NCBI RefSeq assembly: GCF_000687935.1
Contig: NZ_JHZZ01000001.1
Span: 1,736,001-1,800,000 of the forward strand
Source of the DNA: Polaribacter sp. Hel_I_88
GTDB lineage: Bacteria > Bacteroidota > Bacteroidia > Flavobacteriales > Flavobacteriaceae
Length of the DNA: 64,000 nt
Direction of reading: 5' to 3'
This document shows, piece after piece, positions 38,051 to 47,471 of this stretch (positions within the stretch are counted from its first letter, which is position 1; every line of letters starts with the position of its first letter). The notes under the pieces are model-generated. The model did no database searches and was not told the DNA's origin. It saw only the letters and a list, made by a program, of their open reading frames with translations. The position numbers and the translations under genes were made by a program.

Positions 38051-39496
38051 ATGTATCAATTCTCGGGTAAATTAAAAACATTTTCATTAGCACTAATTTT
38101 ATTAGGGGTTATAGGAATCGCATACAGTTTCCTTACAGCACCTTCTACAATTCAAGAAGCTAAAGATATTATTGCGCTCCAATCATCTCATGGAAGTGAT
38201 CATGGAGATTCTCATGGAGGAGAACACGAAGATAATGCTCATACCAAAAATTACGAAAGTACTTCAGGTGAGCACAATTCTAGTGAACACATAGATCAAG
38301 AAATGAGTGCTCATGGTGCACATAATGATGATAGCCATGCAGAACATGTTTTACATCAACTACAAAATAGACCTTGGTCAGCTTTCTATGTAGCCTTATT
38401 TTTCTTTTTAGGAACTACATTATTAGTTCTGGCATTTTATGCATCTCAAAGAGTTGCACAATCAGGTTGGTCTGTGGTATTATTTAGAGTGATGGAATCC
38501 ATTACTGCTAATTTGGTACCAACATCAGTAATCATGTTGATCATCATTATTTTATCAGCAATGCATATGAATCACTTATTCCCTTGGATGGCAGAAGGTA
38601 CTTTTGATCCTTCAAGTGAGAATTATGATGCCATTGTAGATGGTAAATCTTGGTGGATTAATATACCAGGTTGGACAATTAGAAGTATTATTTATTTAGC
38701 ACTTTGGAATGCTTATAGATTTTTTATCCGTAAAAATTCAATTAAAGAAGATACAGCTAATGATGGAGGAAAAACATACAAGTTAAACTATAACGTATCT
38801 GTTGGTTTCATTTTTGTATTTATGCTTACAGAAACTATGATGTCTTGGGACTGGATTATGGGATTAGATCCTCACTGGTTTTCTACATTATTTGGTTGGT
38901 ATGTACTTGCTAGTTTGTTGGTAACTGCTTTAACTGTAATAGCATTTGTAACGATATATTTACGATCTAAAGGGGCTTTACCTGGTGTTAATGACAGTCA
39001 TATTCACGATTTAGCAAAGTTTATGTTTGGTTTTTCGGTATTCTGGACGTATTTATGGTTTGCTCAATTTATGTTAATTTGGTATGCAAACATTCCAGAA
39101 GAAACAACTTATTTTGCAGCTAGATTTAACGAATATAAATTACCATTTTTAGCAATGGTTGTAATGAACTTTGTTTTCCCAATATTGTTACTTTTAAATA
39201 GTGATTACAAGAGCATTCCTTGGTTTGTTGTACTTGGAGGTATTGTAATTTTAGGAGGTCATTATTTAGATATATTTGTAATGATTATGCCTGGAACTGT
39301 TGGAGGTCAATGGTATTTTGGAATCCCAGAATTAAGTGCTTTATTGTTCTTTATAGGAATATTTATATTTACTGTCTTTAGTTCATTTGCAAAAGCAAAC
39401 CCAATACCAAAAGCGAATCCGTTTTTAGAAGAAAGTGAACATTTCCATTACTATAATATTGAACATAGAGGAGAAGGTTCAGAGAATCATCATTAA
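38051..39496 (+). CDS. actF: Alternative complex III subunit ActF, with histidine-rich insert
   Basis: A 481-residue membrane protein with about ten helices, related to ActC. After the first helix (7-27) there is a soluble stretch (about 45-105) very rich in histidine, aspartate and glutamate (HGSDHGDSHGGEHEDNAH and similar), which could bind metal ions. The core has the MSWDWIMGLDPHWFSTLFGWYV motif of ActF. It closes the ACIII part of the operon before coxB. Confidence 0.9.
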   Translation: MYQFSGKLKTFSLALILLGVIGIAYSFLTAPSTIQEAKDIIALQSSHGSDHGDSHGGEHEDNAHTKNYESTSGEHNSSEHIDQEMSAHGAHNDDSHAEHVLHQLQNRPWSAFYVALFFFLGTTLLVLAFYASQRVAQSGWSVVLFRVMESITANLVPTSVIMLIIIILSAMHMNHLFPWMAEGTFDPSSENYDAIVDGKSWWINIPGWTIRSIIYLALWNAYRFFIRKNSIKEDTANDGGKTYKLNYNVSVGFIFVFMLTETMMSWDWIMGLDPHWFSTLFGWYVLASLLVTALTVIAFVTIYLRSKGALPGVNDSHIHDLAKFMFGFSVFWTYLWFAQFMLIWYANIPEETTYFAARFNEYKLPFLAMVVMNFVFPILLLLNSDYKSIPWFVVLGGIVILGGHYLDIFVMIMPGTVGGQWYFGIPELSALLFFIGIFIFTVFSSFAKANPIPKANPFLEESEHFHYYNIEHRGEGSENHH

Positions 39497-39532
39497 ATTA
39501 ATTAAGAATTAAATAATAAAGAAAAGATATAT

Positions 39533-40540
39533 ATGCTAGCTCTATTTTATATTTTTATAGGTGTTGCAATAGGTGTAAGTTTTTGGCAGATAACTAGAAT
39601 TTTAAATTTTAGAGGTGTTATAGCGAACGATCAAGACAATGCAAAACAAGGAAAGTATTCATTATATTTCTTAGTTTATTTTTACGCAATAATGATTTAT
39701 TGCCTTATTGCCATGAATGTTATTATGTTACCAGAATCAGCTTCTATTGAAGGTGAGCATGATGACAGATTATTCGATATTACTTTTTGGTTGATTGGTA
39801 TTGTTCAGTTTTTCATGCAATTTTTAATTTTCTATTTTACTTTTAAGTATAAAGGAAATAAAAACAATAAAGCTAAATTTTATGCAGATAGCCACAAATT
39901 AGAAATGATTTGGACTATTATTCCAGCAGTTGTTTTAGTTGTTTTAATCGGTTATGGTTTATGGCAATGGAACAATGTAATGGATTTAGATGATGAAGAA
40001 GCTGTTGTTATAGAAGTATATTCTTATCAATGGGGTTGGCATGCAAGATATGCAGGAGAAGACAATACTTTAGGTCAAGGAAACGTGAATTTTATTGAAG
40101 GTATAAACACAATGGGTGTTAATATGGCTGATAAAAATTCTCAAGATGATAAACAAGTAACTGAACTTTATTTGCCAAAAGGTAAGAAAGTACATTTCAA
40201 GTTCCGTTCTCAAGATGTATTGCATTCAGCTTACATGCCTCATTTTAGAGCACAAATGAATTGTGTTCCAGGGATGGTTACAGAATTTGGTTTTACACCA
40301 AAATATACTACAGAAGAAATGAGAATGCAATCTGAAGTAGTAGAAAAAACAAAAGGAATTAATTTAGTAAGAGCTGCTAAAGGAGAAGAATTATACGAAT
40401 TTAATTATTTACTACTATGTAATAAAATTTGTGGAACATCTCACTACAGCATGCAAATGAAAATTACAGTTGTTGAGCCAGAAGAATATGAAAAATGGCT
40501 AGAAGAACAACCAACTTTAGCAACAGTTATCAATAAATAA
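39533..40540 (+). CDS. coxB: Cytochrome c oxidase subunit II
   Basis: A 335-residue subunit with N-terminal hydrophobic helices, a helix pair (about 82-103 and 124-146) and a periplasmic cupredoxin domain. The CuA site is seen in CNKICGTSHYSMQM near the C-terminus, with the first histidine in LHSAYMPHFR. There is no fused cytochrome c domain. It accepts electrons from the ACIII cytochromes. The gene lies 36 bp after actF. Confidence 0.93.
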   Translation: MLALFYIFIGVAIGVSFWQITRILNFRGVIANDQDNAKQGKYSLYFLVYFYAIMIYCLIAMNVIMLPESASIEGEHDDRLFDITFWLIGIVQFFMQFLIFYFTFKYKGNKNNKAKFYADSHKLEMIWTIIPAVVLVVLIGYGLWQWNNVMDLDDEEAVVIEVYSYQWGWHARYAGEDNTLGQGNVNFIEGINTMGVNMADKNSQDDKQVTELYLPKGKKVHFKFRSQDVLHSAYMPHFRAQMNCVPGMVTEFGFTPKYTTEEMRMQSEVVEKTKGINLVRAAKGEELYEFNYLLLCNKICGTSHYSMQMKITVVEPEEYEKWLEEQPTLATVINK

Positions 40541-40570
40541 AAATTAAAAGACTCTACAAATAAATAGATT

Positions 40571-42352
40571 ATGTCAGAACATCATCATAAAGAAACATTT
40601 GTAACAAAATATATTTTTAGTCAGGATCACAAAATGATTTCTAAACAATTCTTAGTTACAGGAATGTTTATGGGGATTATTGCAGTTCTAATGTCAATGT
40701 TATTTCGTTTACAATTAGCTTGGCCAGATACATCATTTACCATTATCGAAGCTTTTTTAGGAAGACATCAAACAGATGGTATTATGAGTCCAGATATATA
40801 TTTGGCTTTAGTAACCATTCATGGTACAATCATGGTATTTTTTGTATTAACAGCTGGTTTGAGTGGTACATTTTCGAACTTATTAATTCCATTGCAAATT
40901 GGAGCTAGAGATATGGCTTCTGGTTTTTTAAATATGGTATCTTATTGGTTATTCTTTTTATCAAGTATAATCATGGTAATTTCCTTATTTGTAGAAGCAG
41001 GACCAGCATCTGCAGGTTGGACGATTTATCCTCCATTAAGTGCATTACCACAAGCTATTCCTGGTTCAGGAGCAGGTATGACACTTTGGTTGGTTTCTAT
41101 GTCAATTTTTATTGCTTCTTCTTTAATCGGTGCCTTAAACTACATTGTTACTGTACTTAATTTAAGAACAAAAGGAATGAAAATGACAAGATTGCCTTTA
41201 ACTATTTGGGCTTTCTTTATTACTGCTATTATTGGAGTTGTTTCATTTCCAGTTTTATTATCAGCAGCGTTATTATTAGTTTTTGATAGAAGTTTTGGAA
41301 CATCCTTTTATTTATCAGATATATTTATTTCAGGAGAAGTCTTACATTATCAAGGAGGATCTCCAGTTTTATTTGAACATTTATTCTGGTTTTTAGGACA
41401 TCCAGAGGTATATATTGTATTATTACCGGCATTAGGAATTACATCTGAAGTTATATCAACAAATGCAAGAAAACCAATTTTTGGATACAGAGCAATGGTC
41501 ATGTCAATTATGGCAATTGCCTTCTTATCTACAATTGTTTGGGGTCACCATATGTTTATTTCAGGAATGAATCCATTTTTAGGTTCAGTCTTTACATTTA
41601 CAACGTTGTTAATTGCAATTCCATCTGCAGTAAAAGCATTTAATTATGTGACTACTTTATGGAAAGGAAATTTGCAATTGAACCCAGCTATGTTATTTTC
41701 TATTGGATTAGTATCAACTTTTGTTACAGGAGGTTTAACAGGTCTAGTATTAGGAGATTCAGCTTTAGATATTAATATACATGATACCTACTTTGTTGTA
41801 GCGCATTTCCACTTAGTAATGGGTGTTTCTGCTATATTTGGTATGTATGCAGGTATTTATCACTGGTTCCCGAAAATGTATGGTAGAATGATGAATAAAA
41901 CATTAGGTTATTGGCATTTCTGGATTACGATAGTTTGTGCTTACGGAGTATTTTGGCCAATGCACTTTATTGGATTAGCTGGTTTACCAAGAAGATATTA
42001 TTCAAACACAGCGTTTCCAATGTTCGATGATTTAGCTGATATCAATGTAGTAATTACAATATTTGCTTTGGTAGGTGGTGCAGCTCAAATTATATTTTTA
42101 GCGAATTATTTTATTTCAATTTATAGAGGAGAAAAAGCAACGCAAAATCCTTGGAAATCTAACACATTAGAATGGACAACTCCAGTAGAACACATACATG
42201 GAAACTGGCCAGGAAAATTACCTGAGGTTCATAGATGGGCTTATGATTATAGTAAGAGAGTAGATCCAAATGATGACGATAGTGATTATTTACATGGTCA
42301 AGACTATGTACTACAAACAACTCCACTTTTAGAAGGAGAAGAAGAATCTTAA
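40571..42352 (+). CDS. coxA: Cytochrome c oxidase subunit I
   Basis: A 593-residue heme-copper oxidase subunit with at least twelve helices. The ligands are visible: H84 (heme a), H277 and Y281 of HPEVY (CuB and the cross-linked tyrosine), H326/H327 (CuB), and H412/H414 of VAHFH (hemes a3 and a). The GHPEVY motif places it in the A-type group. Last gene of the operon, followed by an intrinsic terminator; subunit III is not present here. Confidence 0.95.
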   Translation: MSEHHHKETFVTKYIFSQDHKMISKQFLVTGMFMGIIAVLMSMLFRLQLAWPDTSFTIIEAFLGRHQTDGIMSPDIYLALVTIHGTIMVFFVLTAGLSGTFSNLLIPLQIGARDMASGFLNMVSYWLFFLSSIIMVISLFVEAGPASAGWTIYPPLSALPQAIPGSGAGMTLWLVSMSIFIASSLIGALNYIVTVLNLRTKGMKMTRLPLTIWAFFITAIIGVVSFPVLLSAALLLVFDRSFGTSFYLSDIFISGEVLHYQGGSPVLFEHLFWFLGHPEVYIVLLPALGITSEVISTNARKPIFGYRAMVMSIMAIAFLSTIVWGHHMFISGMNPFLGSVFTFTTLLIAIPSAVKAFNYVTTLWKGNLQLNPAMLFSIGLVSTFVTGGLTGLVLGDSALDINIHDTYFVVAHFHLVMGVSAIFGMYAGIYHWFPKMYGRMMNKTLGYWHFWITIVCAYGVFWPMHFIGLAGLPRRYYSNTAFPMFDDLADINVVITIFALVGGAAQIIFLANYFISIYRGEKATQNPWKSNTLEWTTPVEHIHGNWPGKLPEVHRWAYDYSKRVDPNDDDSDYLHGQDYVLQTTPLLEGEEES

Positions 42353-42370
42353 TATCATAAAATTTATTTG

Positions 42371-42401
42371 AAAGCCTTTCCTATTTGGAAAGGCTTTTTT
42401 A
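42371..42401 (+). terminator. Intrinsic terminator of the act-cox operon
   Basis: AAAGCCTTTCC-TATTT-GGAAAGGCTTT is an 11-bp stem followed by T residues, 18 bp after coxA. Confidence 0.88.
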
Positions 42402-42425
42402 TTTTTATGAAAATCATTTTTTTAT

Positions 42426-42446
42426 ATAAGGTTTTTAAAACCTTAT
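42426..42446. repeat. Short palindrome of the AAGGTTTT family
   Basis: ATAAGGTTTT-T-AAAACCTTAT is a perfect 10-bp inverted repeat just behind the coxA terminator and before ruvB. Confidence 0.5.
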
Positions 42447-42468
42447 CGATATAAAATGCAAATTCATT

Positions 42469-42476
42469 TATCTTTG
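42469..42476 (+). promoter_or_regulatory. Candidate -7 box directly in front of ruvB
   Basis: TATCTTTG matches TAnnTTTG but ends only 5 nt before the ruvB ATG. If used, transcription would start at about the ATG and give a leaderless message. Confidence 0.35.
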
Positions 42477-42481
42477 TAACT

Positions 42482-43504
42482 ATGAACGAAAACTTGAATC
42501 CTGAAAACACGAACTTCTCAAACGAAGATTTAGATGTAGAAAAAAAATTACGTCCACTTTCTTTTGAAGATTTTGCAGGTCAAGATCAAGCAATCGATAA
42601 TCTTAAAATATTTGTTGAAGCAGCCAATCAAAGAGGTGAAGCTTTAGATCACACTTTGTTTCATGGACCTCCAGGTTTAGGAAAAACTACGTTGGCACAT
42701 ATTTTAGCAAATGAATTACAAGTTGGAATTAAAGTAACCTCTGGTCCTGTTTTAGATAAACCAGGAGATTTAGCAGGTTTATTAACAAATCTCGATGAAA
42801 GGGATGTACTGTTCATTGATGAAATCCACAGATTAAGTCCAATAGTAGAAGAGTATTTATATTCTGCAATGGAAGATTACAAGATTGATATTATGATTGA
42901 GTCTGGCCCAAATGCCAGAACTGTTCAAATCAATTTAGAACCCTTTACTTTAATTGGTGCCACTACAAGGTCTGGTTTGCTAACTGCACCTATGAGAGCT
43001 CGTTTCGGAATTAGTAGCAGATTGCATTATTACACAACTGAATTACTTACGACCATTATTCAAAGAAGCTCACATATTTTGGGCGTTCCAATATCAATGG
43101 AAGCAGCTATAGAAATAGCTGGTAGAAGCAGAGGAACACCAAGAATTGCAAATGCTTTATTAAGAAGAGTTCGTGATTTTGCGCAAATAAAAGGCGATGG
43201 AAATATTACCATACAAATAGCCAAATATGCTCTAAAAGCTCTAAATGTTGATGCTCATGGTTTAGATGAGATGGATAATAAAATATTGGCAACAATTATT
43301 GATAAATTTAAAGGAGGTCCTGTAGGTTTAAGTACCATTGCAACAGCAGTTTCAGAAAATACAGAAACTATTGAAGAAGTGTATGAGCCTTTTTTAATTC
43401 AGCAAGGTTTTATTATGAGAACCCCAAGAGGAAGAGAAGTTACAGAATTAGCTTATACACACTTAGGTAGAGTAAAAGGGAGAAGTCAAGGGGAATTGTT
43501 TTAG
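42482..43504 (+). CDS. ruvB: Holliday junction branch migration ATPase RuvB
   Basis: A 340-residue AAA+ motor of the RuvABC complex. Walker [10 protein letters not shown] lies at residues 62-70; FIDEIHRL is Walker [18 protein letters not shown] contains sensor 1 and the arginine finger; the C-terminal winged helix ends with [16 protein letters not shown]. It is encoded alone, without ruvA or ruvC beside it. Confidence 0.96.
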   Translation: MNENLNPENTNFSNEDLDVEKKLRPLSFEDFAGQDQAIDNLKIFVEAANQRGEALDHTLFHGPPGLGKTTLAHILANELQVGIKVTSGPVLDKPGDLAGLLTNLDERDVLFIDEIHRLSPIVEEYLYSAMEDYKIDIMIESGPNARTVQINLEPFTLIGATTRSGLLTAPMRARFGISSRLHYYTTELLTTIIQRSSHILGVPISMEAAIEIAGRSRGTPRIANALLRRVRDFAQIKGDGNITIQIAKYALKALNVDAHGLDEMDNKILATIIDKFKGGPVGLSTIATAVSENTETIEEVYEPFLIQQGFIMRTPRGREVTELAYTHLGRVKGRSQGELF

Positions 43505-43632
43505 TTTTTAAGAAATAAGAAATAAGAAACAAGAGAAGAGAAAAGATAAAAAGAATTTGGACTTATGATAAAATAGACTTATTGCTGAAGATATGTTTAC
43601 ATTATTAAAAGATAATAAGAAAATTTAAACAG

Positions 43633-43728
43633 AAACACACAACAGTAGGAGTCCCTTCCCTTTGGGAAGGTTAGGATGGGAAACACACAACAGTAAGAGT
43701 TCCTTCCCTTTGGGAAGGTTAGGATGGG
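43633..43728 (+). repeat. Two tandem 48-bp direct repeats with a hairpin each
   Basis: 43633-43680 and 43681-43728 are identical except at two positions. Each unit contains CCTTCCC-TTT-GGGAAGG, which can form a 7-bp hairpin, and ends in TTAGGATGGG. The second unit stops 3 nt before the ATG of the SulP gene, so the hairpins lie in its 5' leader. Confidence 0.8.
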
Positions 43729-43731
43729 CTT

Positions 43732-45459
43732 ATGAATATAAAAAAAGTAATACCAATTTTAGAATGGTTACCAAACTACAACAAAACCCTTTTTAAAGGC
43801 GATTTAGTTGCAGGGATAACTGTTGGTATTATTTTAATTCCACAAGGTATTGCATACGCTCTTATTGCAGGCTTGCCACCAATTTATGGTTTGTATTGTG
43901 CTTTAGTTCCACAGATTATGTATGCGATATTTGGGTCTTCAAGACAAGTGGCAATTGGACCAGTTGCAATGGATTCTTTAATTGTAGCAACAGGAGTTTC
44001 TACATTGGCATTAGCAGGCTCAGAAAGTTATATTTCAATTGCAATTTTATTGGCTCTTTTAGTAGGTTCTATCCAATTTATTCTGGGTATTTTTAGTTTA
44101 GGTTTTATTGTCAATTTTCTATCAAAACCTGTAATAACCGGATTTACATCTGCTGTTGCCTTGACAATTGGTGTAAATCAATTTAGAAATTTATTAGGAG
44201 TAGATTTTATCCAAAGTGATCAAATTCAGCATCTTGTAGAGGATATTTGGTTGCAAATTCATAATTTTGATAACGCTACAACTGTAATAGGATTACTTTC
44301 TGTAATCATAATTATAATCTTTAGAAAAATCAATAAAAAAATTCCTAGCGCTTTAATTGTTGTAATTCTTGGTATTTTAGTCATGAAATACTTTGGAAAT
44401 TCTTTTGTTGATGTTTCCATTGTAAAAGATATACCCTCTGGATTACCCTTTTTTGGAGTGCCAGAATTCGATTTAGACCAAGTTAAAGAATTGTTACCAA
44501 TTGCATTTACGTTGGTTATGGTTGGGTATTTAGAAACGATTTCCATAGGTAAATCTTTAGAAGCAAAACAAGACGAATACAGAATAAGACCAAATCAAGA
44601 ATTAATTGCTCTAGGTTTGGCAAACATGGTTGGATCTTTATTTAAAGCTTACCCAACAACCTCTAGTTTTTCAAGATCTGCTATTAATCAAGAAAGTGGT
44701 GGGAAAACAGGAATGGCTGCCTTAATTTCTGTGGTTATGGTAATTATAACCTTACTTTTTTTAACGCCATTATTTTATCATTTACCAAAAACAGTTTTAG
44801 CAGCCATAATTATTGTAGCGGTTTTTAACTTAATCAATTTTAAAGAAGCTGCTTTTTTATGGAAAGCAAATAATTTAGATTTTTGGTTAATGTTAGCAAC
44901 CTTTTTAGCAACACTATTATTGGGCATCGAATATGGGATAATGGTTGGAGTAGGTTTATCCTTAATTGTTTTAATTTACAGAACGTCTAAACCTTATATT
45001 ACAGAGTTAGGAAAAGTACCAGACTCTAATTTTTATAGAAATAAAAATCGTTTTGAAGAAGTAATTATAGACGATGATATTTTAGTTTTTAGATTTGACG
45101 CGCAAATTTTTTATGCCAATTCAAATTATTTTAGAGATCATTTAGATTTAATGGCTGATAAAAAAGGGAAAGCTTTAAAATTGATAGTATTAGATGCAGA
45201 AAGCATCAACAGAGTAGATAGTACAGGTGTAGAAATGTTGAAAGAACGTATTAAGTATTATAAAAAGAAAGGTGTAAATTTTTATTTTGCAGGAGTAAAA
45301 GGTCCTGTTAGAGACGATTTGTTTAGAAGTGGAATTTTAGATATTATAACGATCAATCACTTTTTTATGAGAGCAAATCAAGCTGTAAAATTTTATAAAA
45401 CAGGCGATAGAAAACATCAAGAAAAGTACGCAAAATACATCCATCAAGCATATAAATAA
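43732..45459 (+). CDS. SulP-family anion transporter with STAS domain
   Basis: A 575-residue transporter with about 10-14 hydrophobic segments (residues 20-420) and a C-terminal STAS domain (about 440-555) with the NRVDSTGVEML loop. PQGIAYALIAGLPPIYGLY is the SulP signature. Members move sulfate, bicarbonate or other anions. The neighbourhood of persulfide and rhodanese genes favours a sulfur oxyanion here, but carbonate cannot be excluded. Confidence 0.88.
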   Translation: MNIKKVIPILEWLPNYNKTLFKGDLVAGITVGIILIPQGIAYALIAGLPPIYGLYCALVPQIMYAIFGSSRQVAIGPVAMDSLIVATGVSTLALAGSESYISIAILLALLVGSIQFILGIFSLGFIVNFLSKPVITGFTSAVALTIGVNQFRNLLGVDFIQSDQIQHLVEDIWLQIHNFDNATTVIGLLSVIIIIIFRKINKKIPSALIVVILGILVMKYFGNSFVDVSIVKDIPSGLPFFGVPEFDLDQVKELLPIAFTLVMVGYLETISIGKSLEAKQDEYRIRPNQELIALGLANMVGSLFKAYPTTSSFSRSAINQESGGKTGMAALISVVMVIITLLFLTPLFYHLPKTVLAAIIIVAVFNLINFKEAAFLWKANNLDFWLMLATFLATLLLGIEYGIMVGVGLSLIVLIYRTSKPYITELGKVPDSNFYRNKNRFEEVIIDDDILVFRFDAQIFYANSNYFRDHLDLMADKKGKALKLIVLDAESINRVDSTGVEMLKERIKYYKKKGVNFYFAGVKGPVRDDLFRSGILDIITINHFFMRANQAVKFYKTGDRKHQEKYAKYIHQAYK

Positions 45460-45467
45460 GTAATTTT

Positions 45468-45504
45468 AACCTGCAAGGTCTTTTTCTTGACCTTGTAGGT
45501 TTTT
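45468..45504 (+). terminator. Intrinsic terminator after the SulP gene (dispersed palindrome)
   Basis: AACCTGCAAGGTC ... GACCTTGTAGGTT gives a 13-bp stem with one G-U pair, an 8-nt T-rich loop and a T-run. The half-sequence ACCTACAAGGTTC recurs at 45528-45540. Confidence 0.7.
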
Positions 45505-45591
45505 ATAAATAATAATTTTTTAATAAATACCTACAAGGTTCTTTTGCTGAACTAGATCCAGTATCAAACATTGCAGGAAAACAACAATAGT

Positions 45592-47001
45592 ATGATTATA
45601 GAACAAATTTACACAGGCTGTTTAGCACAAGGTGCCTATTATATAGAAAGTAATGGCGAAGTTGCTATCATAGATCCTTTAAGAGAAGTACAAGATTACA
45701 TTGATAGAGCATCAAAAAACAATAGCAAAATTAAATATATTTTCGAAACACATTTTCATGCAGATTTTGTAAGCGGTCATGTAACTTTAGCCGAAAAAAC
45801 AGGAGCAAAAATTGTTTTTGGGCCTACAGCAAAAACTAATTTTGATGCTATTATTGCAGAAGATAATCAAGTTTTTAAAGTTGGTGATCTTACAATAAAA
45901 GTGTTGCATACTCCAGGACATACAATGGAAAGTTCTTGTTACCTGTTAAAAGATAAAAACGGCAAAGACCATGCTCTTTTTAGTGGAGATACGTTGTTTT
46001 TAGGTGATGTTGGAAGACCAGATTTAGCCCAAAAAGGCACTTTAACCCAAGAAGATTTAGCAGGTTTATTGTTTGATAGTTTACGCTATAAAGTAATGCC
46101 TTTGGCAGATGATGTAATTGTATATCCTGCACATGGAGCTGGTTCTGCTTGTGGTAAAAACTTAAGCAAAGAAACTGTGGGTACCATTGGCAATCAAAAA
46201 GAAACCAATTATGCTTTAAGAGCAAACATGACCAAAACTGAATTTATCAAAGAAGTTACAGATGGTTTATTGCCTCCACCAGCTTATTTTCCTTTAAATG
46301 TTCAAATGAATAAAGAAGGTTATCAGTCAATTGATGAAGTGATTAAAAATAGCGCAAAACCTTTATCTGTTAAAGATTTTGAATTGGTTGCGAATACAAC
46401 TGATGCTATAATTTTAGATGTTCGTCATCAAACAGAATTTATAAAAGGCTTTATTCCACAATCTATTTTTATTGGTATTGATGGTGGTTTTGCACCTTGG
46501 GTGGGTGCTTTGATTAAAGATACAAAACAACCAATTTTATTGGTAGCTCCAGAAGGTAGAGAAGAAGACACTATTACACGTTTGTCTAGAGTTGGCTTCG
46601 ATAATGTTTTGGGTTATTTAGAAGGTAGTTTTGCTTCTTGGCAAAATGCAAATAAAGAAATAGATACTTTAAAATCTGTTTCTGCAACTGTTTTAGGCGA
46701 TAAAATTGAAGAAAATGCTATCGTTTTTGATGTTAGAAAACCTGGCGAATACGAAAGTGAACATGTAGAAAATGTGCCAAGTACACCTTTATCTTTTTTA
46801 AATGATCACATTACAGAATTTCCTAAAAAAGATGATTTTTATGTGTATTGTGGAGGAGGCTATCGCTCAGTAATTGCATCCTCCATCTTAAAAGCAAGAG
46901 GTTTTCATAACGTAATTGATGTTGCAGGAGGTTATGCTGCCATCAGAAATACAAACATCAAGAGAACTGATACAGCAGTTTGTCCATCCACTTTAAAATA
47001 A
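45592..47001 (+). CDS. MBL-fold persulfide dioxygenase-like protein with two rhodanese domains
   Basis: The start at ATG 45592 (MIIEQIYTGCLAQGAYYI) matches the family; an upstream TTG would add seven residues. The 469-residue protein has an ETHE1/Blh-type metallo-beta-lactamase domain (1-250) with THFHADF (HxHxD, residues 53-59; the usual final His is Phe) and SGDTLFLGDVGRPD. Two rhodanese domains follow. The first (about 260-355) has no cysteine in its active loop (VAPEGRE), while the second has CGGGYRS. Such fusions oxidise glutathione- or thiol-persulfide to sulfite and thiosulfate during sulfide detoxification. Confidence 0.85.
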   Translation: MIIEQIYTGCLAQGAYYIESNGEVAIIDPLREVQDYIDRASKNNSKIKYIFETHFHADFVSGHVTLAEKTGAKIVFGPTAKTNFDAIIAEDNQVFKVGDLTIKVLHTPGHTMESSCYLLKDKNGKDHALFSGDTLFLGDVGRPDLAQKGTLTQEDLAGLLFDSLRYKVMPLADDVIVYPAHGAGSACGKNLSKETVGTIGNQKETNYALRANMTKTEFIKEVTDGLLPPPAYFPLNVQMNKEGYQSIDEVIKNSAKPLSVKDFELVANTTDAIILDVRHQTEFIKGFIPQSIFIGIDGGFAPWVGALIKDTKQPILLVAPEGREEDTITRLSRVGFDNVLGYLEGSFASWQNANKEIDTLKSVSATVLGDKIEENAIVFDVRKPGEYESEHVENVPSTPLSFLNDHITEFPKKDDFYVYCGGGYRSVIASSILKARGFHNVIDVAGGYAAIRNTNIKRTDTAVCPSTLK

Positions 47002-47031
47002 GAGAATGAAACCTATACTTTTTTTTTGTTC

Positions 47032-47370
47032 ATGAGCATTTTTTTTATCAATTGTGATAAAAAACAGCATGTTGAAAGTATTACAACTTTAGAGTTAAAG
47101 GAATTGTTGGCTACTAAAGATATTCAATTGATGGATGTTAGAACACCAGAGGAAATAAATGAAGGTTTTATAGAAACTGCAATTTTTGCTGATTATTTTG
47201 ATGAAAATTTTAAAACGAAAGCAAGCAATCAATTAGATAAAAGTAAAAAAGTATATCTGTATTGTAGATCTGGAAATAGAAGCGAAAAAGCAGGTGTTAT
47301 TTTAAAAGAAGCAGGTTTTAATGTGATTCATGTTTCTGGTGGTTTTAACCAATGGAAAAAAGAAAATTAG
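47032..47370 (+). CDS. Rhodanese-like protein; lipoprotein signal peptide out of frame
   Basis: A single rhodanese domain with active loop YCRSGNRS. The best in-frame starts are ATG 47032 or TTG 47026, which leave only a stub before the cysteine of FFINC. An ATG at 47006 reads MKPILFF and then shifts out of frame inside a run of nine T (47019-47027). One extra T would join it to LFMSIFFINC and give a complete lipoprotein signal. So the gene is either phase-variable, rescued by slippage, or carries a one-base deletion or sequence error. It follows the persulfide dioxygenase gene by 30 bp at most. Confidence 0.75.
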   Translation: MSIFFINCDKKQHVESITTLELKELLATKDIQLMDVRTPEEINEGFIETAIFADYFDENFKTKASNQLDKSKKVYLYCRSGNRSEKAGVILKEAGFNVIHVSGGFNQWKKEN

Positions 47371-47471
47371 AACTAAATATTTTATACTGTATAAAGTTTT
47401 GGTTGGTTTTTATGTTGAATCAAATTCGGAATAGTTTTTGATTCAAAAGTTAAAATCAACTAAACTATTTT

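Noticed and set aside
45980..46225. Antisense open frame within the persulfide dioxygenase gene
   Set aside because: Leu/His-rich composition of a shadow frame, no start context, sense gene intact.
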